Source: Saprospiraceae bacterium | GTDB lineage: Bacteria > Bacteroidota > Bacteroidia > Chitinophagales > Saprospiraceae | Direction: 5' to 3' | Length of the DNA stretch: 64,000 nucleotides | Assembly (NCBI GenBank): GCA_020628645.1 | Contig: JAHDES010000011.1 | Coordinates: forward strand, 54,242-118,241 | Translations under genes and position numbers: made by a program | The notes under the pieces: generated by a model | Seen by the model: only the letters and a program-made list of their open reading frames with translations | Databases searched by the model: none | Told to the model about the DNA's origin: nothing | Shown here: positions 53,139-62,053 of the stretch, piece by piece | How the letters are laid out: the number at the start of each line of letters is the position of its first letter | Numbering within the stretch: position 1 is the first letter of the stretch

Positions 53139-54059
53139 ATGAATTTCGATTTTTCCCATATTAATTTCAAGAAAGGTCTAACACAAATTCCTGATCTTCT
53201 CAAAGCTTTGGCGAGTACACCTCATTTTATCCAAAAACATCAATTGTGGAGAGGATTTTTTGAAAATGGAGGGGTGTTGTTCTTTTCTGTTATTATAGCC
53301 ATTGCTTTTTCGTATATCTTGTATGGTGATATCTATGATTACTTTTTTCCTTCGGAAGAGATTGTAAATATTGAATTATCTACGGAAGAAATAAATGAAT
53401 TAGACGAAGAATTACAGGAACTCGAAAAAGCCTTAGACGAATTACCTACCGAAGCACAAGAGGATATAGAAGAAGCGAAACAATCCATCAGAGAAGGAAA
53501 AGAACAGCTTCAAAAAAAGCATAAACCCTTATTTTCTGGGAGTTTGAAGTTTTTGTTGCTGATTTTTTTAGAGGTCTTAATTTTTCATTTTTCTGTTCGA
53601 ACGAATAATATTTTGAAGAAAGAGCAAAATGTAGTAGCGTTTAAAGGCTTTTATAATGCTCAGATTCGAATGATTAAAGTGCTATTTAGAAAATGGCTGT
53701 ACAGTTTATTGATGTACATCTTCATTTCCATAGCTTGTGGATTTTTGGGCATCAGCTTCTTACGTGATTTCATCATGTTTTTTGTGTATAGTTTTTATTT
53801 TGGTTTTGCCTTTTTAGATAATTATTTAGAGCAATATCATTATACGATTGAAGAAAGTGCGCGCTGTGTACAACGTCATTTTGGCGCAGCGACCACTTTG
53901 GGGATTACGTCCTCGCTTTTAGTAAGTATTCCGATAATCGGGCCTTTAATTATTCCCTTTGTTTGTGGAATTGCGGCTACCCGTTATGCTCATTATAGTG
54001 AAATGGAGTTGTCGAAGGAGCAATTACCTCAATCCATTCCATCTGAAATAGAATCTTGA
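53139..54059 (+). CDS. EI24/CysZ-like membrane protein with coiled-coil insertion
   Basis: The 306-residue integral membrane protein has an EI24-type end: FYFGFAFLDNYLEQYHYTIE, ARCVQRHFGAATTLGITSSLL, and VSIPIIGPLIIPFVCGIAATRY. The start, FKKGLTQIPDLLKALAS, also fits. Between the first and second membrane helices is an unusually acidic, heptad-like segment of about 60 residues (STEEINELDEELQELEKALD and on) predicted as a coiled coil. EI24 proteins include the sulfate permease CysZ, but membership does not prove transport of sulfate here. It is 26 bp upstream of a methyltransferase gene on the same strand. Confidence 0.75.
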   Translation: MNFDFSHINFKKGLTQIPDLLKALASTPHFIQKHQLWRGFFENGGVLFFSVIIAIAFSYILYGDIYDYFFPSEEIVNIELSTEEINELDEELQELEKALDELPTEAQEDIEEAKQSIREGKEQLQKKHKPLFSGSLKFLLLIFLEVLIFHFSVRTNNILKKEQNVVAFKGFYNAQIRMIKVLFRKWLYSLLMYIFISIACGFLGISFLRDFIMFFVYSFYFGFAFLDNYLEQYHYTIEESARCVQRHFGAATTLGITSSLLVSIPIIGPLIIPFVCGIAATRYAHYSEMELSKEQLPQSIPSEIES

Positions 54060-54085
54060 GTGTATAACTATATTATCTTATAAAA

Positions 54086-54913
54086 ATGAAAAATCCATAC
54101 AGCGACAACGAGAAAAAATGGGATGAATTAGCTCGTAATGGAGTTCTATGCTCTCAACCAAAACTTAACTTAACGCTAGAAGAAGCTAAAATTTATCTAA
54201 ATAAAGATGGTCATTATAAAGAAAGCGTAAAAGGAAAAAAAGTGTTATGCTTGGCATCAGGAGGAGGACAACAAAGTATTGGTTTTGCCTTATTAGGCGC
54301 TAAAGTTACGGTAGTAGACTTCAGTCAAGAACAGTTGGACAAAGATAAATTGGTAGCAATTAAATATCAGAAAGATATTAGAATTGTTAAATCAGATATG
54401 AGAGATTTATCATTTTGTAATAATGAAGAATTTGATATTGTTTATCAGCCTTATTCTATTAATTATATTCCAAGTGTAGATCAAGTTTTTGATGAAGTAG
54501 CAAGAGTATTAAAACCAGAAGGAATATACGATTTAATGTTTCATAATCCTTATGTACATGGTTCTTGGAAAGATGGTTGCTGGGAAAAAGAATGGAAAAC
54601 GGATGAATTATGGCAAAGAAAAGGCTATCCGATTTGGCAGCCCTATAAAGATGGATCTCCTATCAAAACGGTTGACCCAAATTGGAATTTTGTGAATGAA
54701 AATAATAAAGCAATCCGTTTAGAGAGCCCACAGGAATATCGGCACACCATGTCCACAATAATCAATGGATTAATAAGTAGAGGATTAGATATTGTAAGTT
54801 ATGAAGAGGAAAAGGGAACTTCTTTTGAAAGTAAACCAGGTACTTGGGAACATTATAAATCATGTCTGCCTCCATGGGTTTACTTATTAAGCAAAAAGAA
54901 AAAAATCAATTAG
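54086..54913 (+). CDS. Class I SAM-dependent methyltransferase
   Basis: The 275-residue cytoplasmic enzyme has SAM motif I VLCLASGGGQQSIGFALLG, the acidic ribose-binding VTVVDFSQEQLDKDKLVA, VKSDMRDLSF and the EFDIVYQPYSINYI region of motif II/III, then a methyltransferase-11-type ARVLKPEGIYDLMFHNPY. The C-terminal half (Trp-rich, ENNKAIRLESPQEYRHTMST) is a substrate-recognition region. The substrate is not known. It follows the EI24-like gene by 26 bp and is probably cotranscribed. Confidence 0.88.
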   Translation: MKNPYSDNEKKWDELARNGVLCSQPKLNLTLEEAKIYLNKDGHYKESVKGKKVLCLASGGGQQSIGFALLGAKVTVVDFSQEQLDKDKLVAIKYQKDIRIVKSDMRDLSFCNNEEFDIVYQPYSINYIPSVDQVFDEVARVLKPEGIYDLMFHNPYVHGSWKDGCWEKEWKTDELWQRKGYPIWQPYKDGSPIKTVDPNWNFVNENNKAIRLESPQEYRHTMSTIINGLISRGLDIVSYEEEKGTSFESKPGTWEHYKSCLPPWVYLLSKKKKIN

Positions 54914-55017
54914 TTGTTGATGCGATTTGTTTGCATTAACGCTGAATCGCTCGAATGACAAAACTAATAATTCTAATTTTTTTATAATCAATCATTTAAT
55001 AAGTAGCACCTACAATA

Positions 55018-55485
55018 ATGAAAGTCTTTATCGAAAATGAGGCGGACTCAGCTATCAAACACTTATACAATGAGAAAACCCTAACATTTATAAAAACAAT
55101 AGAAGTCGCTCGAAAGTATCCTTACCCTTATGGATTTATATTAGATACCACAGGAGAAGATGGTGATAATGTAGATGTTTTTGTCTTAACGACTCAAAAA
55201 TTGAAAAGAGGACAAATCATAGAATGTGAACCCATTGGATTAATGGAACAATTTGAGAAATCATGGGATTCATCCAAAGCACAAGAAGAAATAGATCATA
55301 ATGTGTTAGCAGTTGTGAAAGGAGATATGGAAACCAAACTAAATCACTTCATAAAGCAAGAATTAACGGAATTTGTCAGCCATGTTTTTGATACCATTCA
55401 AGAAAATAAAACTAGGGTAGGGGCGTTCCTAGATAAAAATACTGCAATGGAATATATTAATCAGCATAGAGATGGAGCAGAATGA
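55018..55485 (+). CDS. Inorganic pyrophosphatase-like protein
   Basis: The 155-residue protein resembles class I soluble inorganic pyrophosphatase: FIKTIEVARKYPYPYGFILD followed by the metal-binding TTGEDGDNVDVFVLTT, where the canonical GEDGDPLDVLVL Asp pair and the third Asp are kept. It is shorter than the usual 170-180. In the later metal site the sequence reads WDSSKAQEEIDHNVLAVVKGD rather than the usual compact D-x4-D-x-K arrangement, so a catalytic Lys may be lost. It could be a weak pyrophosphatase or a diverged relative. Stand-alone gene. Confidence 0.75.
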   Translation: MKVFIENEADSAIKHLYNEKTLTFIKTIEVARKYPYPYGFILDTTGEDGDNVDVFVLTTQKLKRGQIIECEPIGLMEQFEKSWDSSKAQEEIDHNVLAVVKGDMETKLNHFIKQELTEFVSHVFDTIQENKTRVGAFLDKNTAMEYINQHRDGAE

Positions 55486-55508
55486 TAAAGTAGATTAAGA
55501 ACCTTTCC

Positions 55509-56057
55509 TTATTGTAAATTCAATTGCCAAGAAATTCCAAATTGGTCAATGACCCAAGCAAATTTTTGACTAAAACCGTAGTTGTTTAAGGGCATTGTTA
55601 CTGTACCATTTTCTGATAATTTTGCATAAAGACGGTCTATTTCGAGTTCATTTTCGCAGTCAACGTAGTTGGAAACGGCAGGCGTGAAATTCCAATTATG
55701 AACTGGAGGACTATCGCTGCACATAAAGCGACTTCCGTTTAATTCAAATGTAGCGTGCATAATTTTTCCTTCTTCTCCTGGCCCACCTTTTCCCCAGCGT
55801 TTTAGATCAATAATCTTAGAATTATCGAATAATTCCACATAAAAATTCATGGCATTTTCGGCATTGTTATCTTGAAAGGTAAGAAAGGTATTGATCTGAT
55901 TTTTCATACGGATTTGGTTTTGTGTAAAGATAGATTTTAAACTATCATTTTCCAATTGTAGCTTTTCGAATTCAGCAAGCTTATTTTTAGTGGTAGCATT
56001 GGTACACTGCATTGCTACTAAACTTAATACGATTAAGATGGGGAAGGTCCATTTCAT
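55509..56057 (-). CDS. Lipoprotein with PhnB-like/VOC domain
   Basis: The 182-residue protein begins with a lipoprotein signal (PILIVLSLVAMQCTNATTK; lipobox VAMQC) and a short helical linker (KLAEFEKLQLENDSLKSIF). The rest is a PhnB-like VOC domain: INTFLTFQDNNAENAMNFYV, IMHATFELNGSRFMCSDSPP, VHNWNFTPAVSNYVDC, QKFAWVIDQFGISWQL. PhnB-like proteins are normally cytoplasmic, so export of one as a lipoprotein is unusual. A cytoplasmic relative without signal lies 310 bp away on the same strand (56369-56794). Function unknown. Confidence 0.85.
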   Translation of the reverse strand: MKWTFPILIVLSLVAMQCTNATTKNKLAEFEKLQLENDSLKSIFTQNQIRMKNQINTFLTFQDNNAENAMNFYVELFDNSKIIDLKRWGKGGPGEEGKIMHATFELNGSRFMCSDSPPVHNWNFTPAVSNYVDCENELEIDRLYAKLSENGTVTMPLNNYGFSQKFAWVIDQFGISWQLNLQ

Positions 56058-56180
56058 GGAAAGATGATTTAATATGATTTTTTCGTATTCTACTGAATAG
56101 TAATTATTTTTAATGTGTTTTTATTCGATTATTAGTTTTTTGCGATCTAAGTATTTTATTTCAAATTAGTTGTCGCCTAT

Positions 56181-56285
56181 AGCCGGCTGGGCTTTTACTT
56201 TTTTCATTGCCAAAAAAGTAAACAAAAACGCTAGAAAAGATAAACTCCCTCCGGTCAAACAGTATCTTTTCGAACCACCCGCTTA
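56181..56285. repeat. Intergenic hairpin element
   Basis: This is the content of the gap between the two PhnB-like genes. AGCCGGCT palindrome (56181-56188) is followed by TTTACTTTTTT (56194-56204) and AAAAAAGTAAA (56212-56222), a perfect 11-bp stem with loop CATTGCC. Then comes AAAGATA/TATCTTTT around ACTCCCTCCGGTCAAACAG (about 56235-56272). Similar arms occur at 40948-40973. It is probably a repetitive element. Confidence 0.5.
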
Positions 56286-56368
56286 GTATTTCAGATTTGA
56301 TTTGGTTTGAATGAAATCTAATAAGTTGATATTATTTATTATTGTTGATTAGTATAAGTTTTCGTTAT

Positions 56369-56794
56369 TTATTCTATAAGTATAAATTGCCAAGAGATGC
56401 CATATTGATCTTCACACCAACCGAATTTTTTTCCAAAGCCATAATCTCCCGTTTCATATTTATCAAGAGGAACCATGATTTGCCCGCCATCGGAGGAGAG
56501 TTTTTGATATAAGGTCTGTATTTCCCGTTCTGACTTACTTTCAATAAGGATAGATACACCTGGTGAAAAAGACCAAGGATGATTAAAATTGCTTTCAGAG
56601 ATTCCATAATCCACACCATTTAAGGAGAATAGACCATATTTAATAAGCTCGGGTGTTCCTCCTGCTTCTCCTTCTGCGTATTTTACGATGGTTTTAATGA
56701 CTGAATTGGGAAAGATCGAGGTATAAAGCTGCATCGCTTCCTCTGCTTTTCCGCATTGTTTACCTACAAATGTTAGAAATGTGGTTAATTTCAT
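56369..56794 (-). CDS. PhnB-like VOC family protein
   Basis: The 141-residue protein, starting at ATG 56794 (MKLTTFLTFVGKQCGKAEEA), which leaves no signal peptide, is a PhnB-like/glyoxalase-fold protein: AMQLYTSIFPNSVIKTIVKY, LIKYGLFSLNGVDYGISESN, NHPWSFSPGVSILIE and GKKFGWCEDQYGISWQFIL. A longer in-frame start at 56824 is less likely. It resembles the nearby lipoprotein PhnB-like gene, suggesting duplication. Members of the family are annotated as 3-demethylubiquinone-9 3-methyltransferase-like, but the enzyme activity is unproven. Confidence 0.88.
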   Translation of the reverse strand: MKLTTFLTFVGKQCGKAEEAMQLYTSIFPNSVIKTIVKYAEGEAGGTPELIKYGLFSLNGVDYGISESNFNHPWSFSPGVSILIESKSEREIQTLYQKLSSDGGQIMVPLDKYETGDYGFGKKFGWCEDQYGISWQFILIE

Positions 56795-56890
56795 TTTATT
56801 AATTTTATCGTGAGCCGACTTCAAGTCGTCTTATGATTAGTTTTATTATCCTTATGTTGGTTTATTACGATTAATCAATATAATCTACAT

Positions 56891-59689
56891 CTACTGCCCA
56901 CTCCCACAATTTTCAATACTCACTTCTAAGGTGCTATTAATTTCCACTTCAAATTCAGGAGCTAATAAGACACATTCGCCTGCCTGTAAGAGTACATCAC
57001 CTAATGCTTCAACGCTCGTTTGGGCAGTAAGTGTATGTTTTGCCTGATAACGTCCACTGGGCAAGCTAACTTGATTAATGTTAACATTTTTAATTAACTG
57101 ATTGATCGCAGTCCCCATTTTATCCCAAGCGCTTTGATTGGCCCTTAATTTTGAATATTCTTGTTCGATATGAAAGAAACGTCCCACATTTTGAGTAGCA
57201 GCGACAGTGCAGGGAGCCGGACTATTATTGATGAGTCTTCCTTGTGTATTCGTCGTTCCTTTAAGAGGCAAACTAGGCGTGATATGCGCAACGCCATAGG
57301 TGAGCGTCGGATCAATTAGCAATAAGGAATCACCAAGTGGGGTCAATAAATCAACCGCAGGTGCGATGGTGGTGCCATTACTCAATATGATATAAGGTTC
57401 ATCTGGATCCCAACCAAAACCATGCAATTGCATGAAATAAACATCAGGAATTTTATCCAAAAGGAAAGCCGTAGTTCGCTGAAACATAGAAACTTCTGTA
57501 TGCGCCATATCTGAAATTCTATAATCCTCCGAAGACCCACAAGTAGAAGTAGAGCCTGAGCAACCGCCATAAGTGGAACTATTGCAACGATGCGTTCCTG
57601 CAACCATATAAAAAGACGCACTAATCGTCTCAAAAATATGAACGCCTTGTTGTCCTGTATTCAAGTCATTTTTAGGATGAGGCGATTGAATAACTAAATT
57701 AGTCTGACAAGCATTAGGATTAAACACAAATGTCCCCCAATGATTGCCATTTATTTCTTGTGATTCTAAAATGTAGTAAATTTCACCACTATCATCTGTA
57801 AAAGTGACCAAATCATATTGTAAGGTAAAAGCAATGGTGGCGGCGGCATCAAGATTGCCATTCCAAAGATAGTCCAACATCAATTCCCAATCATCCATTT
57901 GATCTGTCGTGGGCGGCATATAATCGTCTCCCGAACTACCTGGAATATTATCTATGATATTATCAATTTTCGTGAAAAGACTGCCTGTTTCAGTGATTTG
58001 ATTATTGACTAAATCAATGATATGAGAGCCCGTTCCTTCGGTCCAAGCGATTAATTTTTCATTACTTAAAAATTCAATTCCTACAGCAGGTGTTAATAGA
58101 CAATCGGTGCTTAGCGTTTGCCAACTTACACCTTCATCGAGCGTCAAAAATAGTTTTTGAGCCCTATTTTGATCGAAATTTTCCGCATCAACCACGACTA
58201 ATTTTTGACCATCAGGACTAATCGCTAATTCTGTATTGGCAACCCCCGTCATCGGTAAATTCGTCCATGAATTTCCACCATCTACAGATTTATATATACC
58301 AAAACCATAATGGGAGACATAAATCGTATTAGGGTCTATCGGATGCGAGATACATTGCGCAATCCATTTGTCTGCCCCTGCGGGAGGGGTGATGGTCTGC
58401 CAAGCGGCATCATTCAAATGTCGTTTATAAAATTTATTTTCATTCCAAGTATAAAAGGATTGTCCATCTGCAGATTGAACAAGATGGTCGATGGAAGTCC
58501 ATACTTTAAATAAATTGATCCCCGAAATGCCATCATCCCAAGCATAAAAGTTAACCCCTTGATCGTCAGAACGATAGATTTGACTGGGCATACTTCCTTT
58601 TTCGATTCCGACGATTAAACTTTCATCGGCATTATCTGCTATTTCTAAGTCAGTAATCGTACTCGCTCCTCCATTTTCAAAAAAGCTCATTACAAATGGA
58701 TTGCCAGAACTAGGTTCAAACCAATTATTACCACCATCAATCGTCTTTGTTATTCGACCCAAGTTATTGTATTGTTTACCCACCGCATAACCAATCAAAG
58801 GATCATTTTTTTCAAAGGCAATTTTATAAACACTAGAAATCGGAATAGCTGTTTTGTGTTCAAGTGTCGCCCCATAATTTTCAGCTTTATAATAACCAAT
58901 ATCTGCTACACAATTATAAAATAAACCATCAATCGTAGGATGTTGCCCAATTCTAAGTTGTACTAAACTGTGGATGCCTTGAGCGGTCCAATCCCATGAC
59001 CAATTGGAATTGTCAACATTACTTGCATTGCCATTGGATAAATTGAGATTGGCATCTTCCGACCGCCACACGCCATACCAATCGCCTGTATAAGCGATAC
59101 TATTATTTGCAGGAGAGAAGCTTAAACAAGAACTCGCATTGGCAAAACTAGGATTGTAATTTGTAGCGGCATAAGGAGGGTAAGTGAGTTTTGCATTATT
59201 CGTTCCGCCATTGTATTTGACTTCTTGAAAAGTGAGTCCTCCATTGGTCGTTTCTATGATGCCATTATCAAAAATAGCATTCCAATATCCAAAAAACCAA
59301 TGATTCGTATTGGTGGGATGAGGTGTTACGAAATAGCGATAATTGTAAGAGAAGGGCTGTTGACTTGTCCAAGTCATGCCACTATCGGTACTGATATGAA
59401 TACCATCTTCCCAAATGGCGATCATAGTAGTAGTAGAAACGGCATCAAAGGCAACTTCATAGGTATCTGTTGTTCTTAATTGCGTAAAGATTTGATTGCT
59501 AATGTCGTATTCCCATAAGCCTTCATTCGTGGTATAATTGGGCATCCAAGATTCTTTAAAACTGGATGAACTGATTAAAAGTTTATTGGTATCGTGAGGA
59601 TTAAATTTTAAATCATGCAGCCATGCGGTATCAAATAAAGTACCATCTAATTTTGTCCAAGAAGCCCCTTTATCTTGACTTTTGAACAA
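56891..59689 (-). pseudogene. BNR/VPS10-type repeat secreted protein, 3' part of a frameshifted gene
   Basis: A 932-residue frame continues the protein whose start is at 60201. Its leading M is an internal TTG (59687-59689). The beta-propeller repeats carry many S.D.G..W (Asp-box) motifs, as in sialidases and VPS10 or xyloglucanase-type propellers (DKGASWTKLDG, DSGMTWTSQQPF, DGGNSWTNLPM, DEGVSWQTLSTD). After about residue 590 comes another domain with IQSPHPKNDLNTGQQGVHIF, SFYMVAGTHRCNSSTYGG and YRISDMAHTEVSMFQRTT; the His/Asp pattern suggests a hydrolase, but I cannot name it. The C-terminal module ends EINSTLEVSIENCGSGQ, like the subtilase in this window. The full product would be about 1100 residues. 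Confidence 0.75.
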
Positions 59690-60201
59690 TCCGCCTGTAC
59701 TTTGCCACGCCCATTATCATAATGCGGTAATCCAGCTAGGTAAATTGTATTCGCATCATTTGGGTCTAAGACCAGTAAATCTCCAGCAGATCGACCAAAG
59801 TGATTGCCATTGGTTTGAGTGGGAATAGTGCCTTGATTCCAATTAGTACCTCCATCATCGGACCACCAAAAAGAACTTTCATCAGAATAAGCAGAATTTC
59901 CAGCGATGAAGTATAAATTATTTGTATTGGTTGAATCAATCACAAAGCTTCTCACTTGAAAATGTCGTTGGCTACTTAGGGGGATATCTTTGGTGATGTT
60001 CGTCCATTGATCGCCTTTGTTGGTACATTTATAAATACCACCTACATCAATTCTTGCAAAAACAATATTTTCATCTGTTGGATGCGGATAAATGCCCGTA
60101 ACATAGCCTCCTCCATGCATACCAACTGCTTCCCATGTTTGAGCAAAAGTGAAAAAACTACAGAAGAAGAAGAGAAAAAATAAGATTGCTTTGCGGTTCA
60201 T
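59647..60201 (-). pseudogene. BNR/VPS10-type repeat secreted protein, 5' part of a frameshifted gene
   Basis: A 184-residue frame begins with a signal peptide (AILFFLFFFCSFFTFAQTW) and propeller repeats (GGGYVTGIYPHPTDENIVFA, NKGDQWTNITKDIPL, DDGGTNWNQGTIP). After GLPHYDNGRGK it enters a wrong frame (VQADCSKVKIKGLLGQN) and stops. Adding one A to the three-A run at 59701-59703 joins it to TGGLFKSQDKG in the 3' frame. Either a true frameshift mutation or a sequencing error. A minus-strand TATTTTTG (60234-60241) is a possible -7 element. Confidence 0.75.
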
Positions 60202-60315
60202 TTGAGGTATGGATTAATAATGGAGAGATACTCCAAAAATACGAAATTATTCGGTTGCTAGCTATCCCAATATTTAAATTAGTATATTTATACACTTATC
60301 AACTTAACATCAATT

Positions 60316-60726
60316 ATGGCAATTGTACTAATTTTTATTTTTGTGATCATTGCTTTGATTCATTTTAATTGGGCAATTGGTGGGACGTGGGGTTTTGATG
60401 CTGCTTTACCCAGCAATGAACAGGGCGAACGCTTGTTTACCCCACGCAAAATTGATAGTGCAATTGTAGGCATCGGCTTATTGCTTTTTGCGGCATTTTA
60501 TGCGTATCAAAATGCTTGGTTTTCGTTAAATGTACCGAATTGGTTGGTTGTAATAGCGAAATGGGGAATACCAGCTATTTTTCTATTAAGAGCCATAGGA
60601 GATTTCAAATATGTAGGTTTTTTTAAGTCTATAAAATCGACCATTTTTGCGAAACGAGATACACAACTTTATTCGCCACTTTGTTTGTTCATTGCTACAT
60701 TGGGAATCTTATTAAATTTTCTATAA
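60316..60726 (+). CDS. DUF3995 membrane protein
   Basis: The 136-residue protein has four membrane helices and the DUF3995 hallmark near its N-terminus: IALIHFNWAIGGTWGFDAAL followed by PRKIDSAIVGIGLLLFAAFY. The family has no known function. Its stop codon TAA overlaps the ATG of the next gene (sequence TAATG at 60724-60728), so the two are translationally coupled. Confidence 0.88.
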   Translation: MAIVLIFIFVIIALIHFNWAIGGTWGFDAALPSNEQGERLFTPRKIDSAIVGIGLLLFAAFYAYQNAWFSLNVPNWLVVIAKWGIPAIFLLRAIGDFKYVGFFKSIKSTIFAKRDTQLYSPLCLFIATLGILLNFL

Positions 60727-61157
60727 TGGATTACGATCAACTCTTTTCTTTTTGTAATGGAATTGCTTTTCTCACCTGGCTATTAGCGATGATTGCTCCG
60801 TTTTGGAAATGGACGCCCAAGCTGATGGTCGGTGGTACGGTGACCATTTTAGCGGTATTGTATGCATTTTTTGTCTTTCAAACCTTTGATGCAGAAATGT
60901 TGGAGCATTTTGGATCATTAGATGGATTATTGATTCTATTTTCAGATCGAGGGGCGGTATTGGTTGGATGGATTCATTATTTAGCGTTTGATTTGATGGT
61001 GGGTTATTTTATCATTAGCAATGCGAAGAAAAACGGAATCAATCGTTGGGTACTGATTCCGTGTCTCTTGTTTACGTTTATGCTAGGTCCTGTTGGATTT
61101 TTACTGTATCTATTTATTCGATTCGTAAAGACAAAAGTTTATTTTTTAGAAGAATAA
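60726..61157 (+). CDS. ABA4-like membrane protein
   Basis: The 143-residue protein begins at ATG 60726 (MDYDQLFSFCNGIAFLTWLL), overlapping the previous stop by 1 nt; the longer frame from 60681 is inside the upstream gene. It has four membrane helices, with LSDRGAVLVGWIHYLAFDLM and a C-terminal LIPCLLFTFMLGPVGFLLYLFIRF typical of the ABA4-like family. In plants ABA4 acts in neoxanthin synthesis; the bacterial role is unknown, and I do not infer carotenoid chemistry. It is cotranscribed with the DUF3995 gene. Confidence 0.88.
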   Translation: MDYDQLFSFCNGIAFLTWLLAMIAPFWKWTPKLMVGGTVTILAVLYAFFVFQTFDAEMLEHFGSLDGLLILFSDRGAVLVGWIHYLAFDLMVGYFIISNAKKNGINRWVLIPCLLFTFMLGPVGFLLYLFIRFVKTKVYFLEE

Positions 61158-61163
61158 AAAATC

Positions 61164-61760
61164 CTAATCATATTCCACCCAAAAGGCAATATTGACCATT
61201 ACATAAGTATCTGCTTCTTCATAATAACGACGGGATAAATAGGTGTGAAAATCTACGTCCTTATCAATGAACTCACCTTTGCGATATATTCTAGTAGGGA
61301 GAATTAATTGTCTGTTTTCATCATAGACGGCAATGCTAGTTTTGAAGTCATTAATACTTGCAGAAGAAATTACTTTTTTGAGGATTTTAGGCGGTTTTGG
61401 AGGTTTGGGTTTTGGAGGAGGGTCATCTGTTAAATGTCCTTTTCTATGATTTTTTTCATACACGTTGCTATAACTATGCCCTCCAAAACTTTTTTTATTA
61501 AAAACCGCACATCTTACATGCTCCTCTTCTCCTAGTTTTTTGTAATATCCAACATAAAGATCGGCATGATCGTATTGATTGATATAGCCATAATCATTGA
61601 AGTAAATCACATGTTGATTGGTACTTAATATTCGAGCTTCACCATATTCACCTTCTTGTACAGGGGTGACAATTTCGCACTTTATGGTTTCCCCTCTTTT
61701 TTCAAGTCGATCTGGATCAGGGAAGGGATAATGCCCATCGTGTAGTTTAGTGGTTCGCAT
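61164..61760 (-). CDS. Hypothetical protein with proline-rich hinge
   Basis: A 198-residue protein from ATG 61760 (MRTTKLHDGHYPFPDPDRLE); the frame extends upstream to 61811 but that start looks worse. The N-terminal half (about 1-115) and C-terminal half (about 130-198) are joined by a Pro/Lys hinge (DDPPPKPKPPKPPKILKKV). The N-terminus resembles secreted carbohydrate- or surface-type domains, but no signal peptide is seen. No family is recognised. It is convergent with the ABA4-like gene, 6 bp away. Confidence 0.7.
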   Translation of the reverse strand: MRTTKLHDGHYPFPDPDRLEKRGETIKCEIVTPVQEGEYGEARILSTNQHVIYFNDYGYINQYDHADLYVGYYKKLGEEEHVRCAVFNKKSFGGHSYSNVYEKNHRKGHLTDDPPPKPKPPKPPKILKKVISSASINDFKTSIAVYDENRQLILPTRIYRKGEFIDKDVDFHTYLSRRYYEEADTYVMVNIAFWVEYD

Positions 61761-61842
61761 TTTTATTGTTTTTAGTGTTGGCCAAGAATGCAAACAAAAT
61801 AAACAATACATTTGGTTTTATTATCAATTTTCGATAAGGAAT

Positions 61843-61875
61843 AAAAAAAGGAACCAATTTTTTAGAATTGATTCC
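61843..61875 (-). terminator. Probable terminator of the esterase gene
   Basis: GGAACCAATT (61850-61859) and AATTGATTCC (61866-61875) pair with one mismatch around a 6-nt loop. On the minus strand it is followed by a T run (A run at 61843-61849). It lies about 180 bases after the esterase stop. Confidence 0.5.
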
Positions 61876-62020
61876 GAATGTGTTTTAAAGCTTAATCACA
61901 TTTATTGTCCATAAAAGCTTTGTATATTTTAATCATTGAATAATTCTTGTAATTTAAATCAAAAAGATTGAATATTCTTTAGAAATAGGTAAATGGATGT
62001 TTACATGGCTGAAAGGCGAG

Positions 62021-62042
62021 TTTGGCTTTGTAAACGGGAAAT
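62021..62042 (+). repeat. Direct repeat flanking the esterase gene, left copy
   Basis: TTTGGCTTTGTAAACGGGAA and the next two bases match TTTGACTTTGTAAACGGGAA at 63398-63417 with one difference in the first 20. The two copies bracket the esterase gene. Confidence 0.45.
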
Positions 62043-62053
62043 AAACCTCCTTT

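Noticed and set aside
56260..56285. TTCGAACC-type sequence as the T-arm of a tRNA
   Set aside because: No acceptor, D or anticodon stem can be formed around it.
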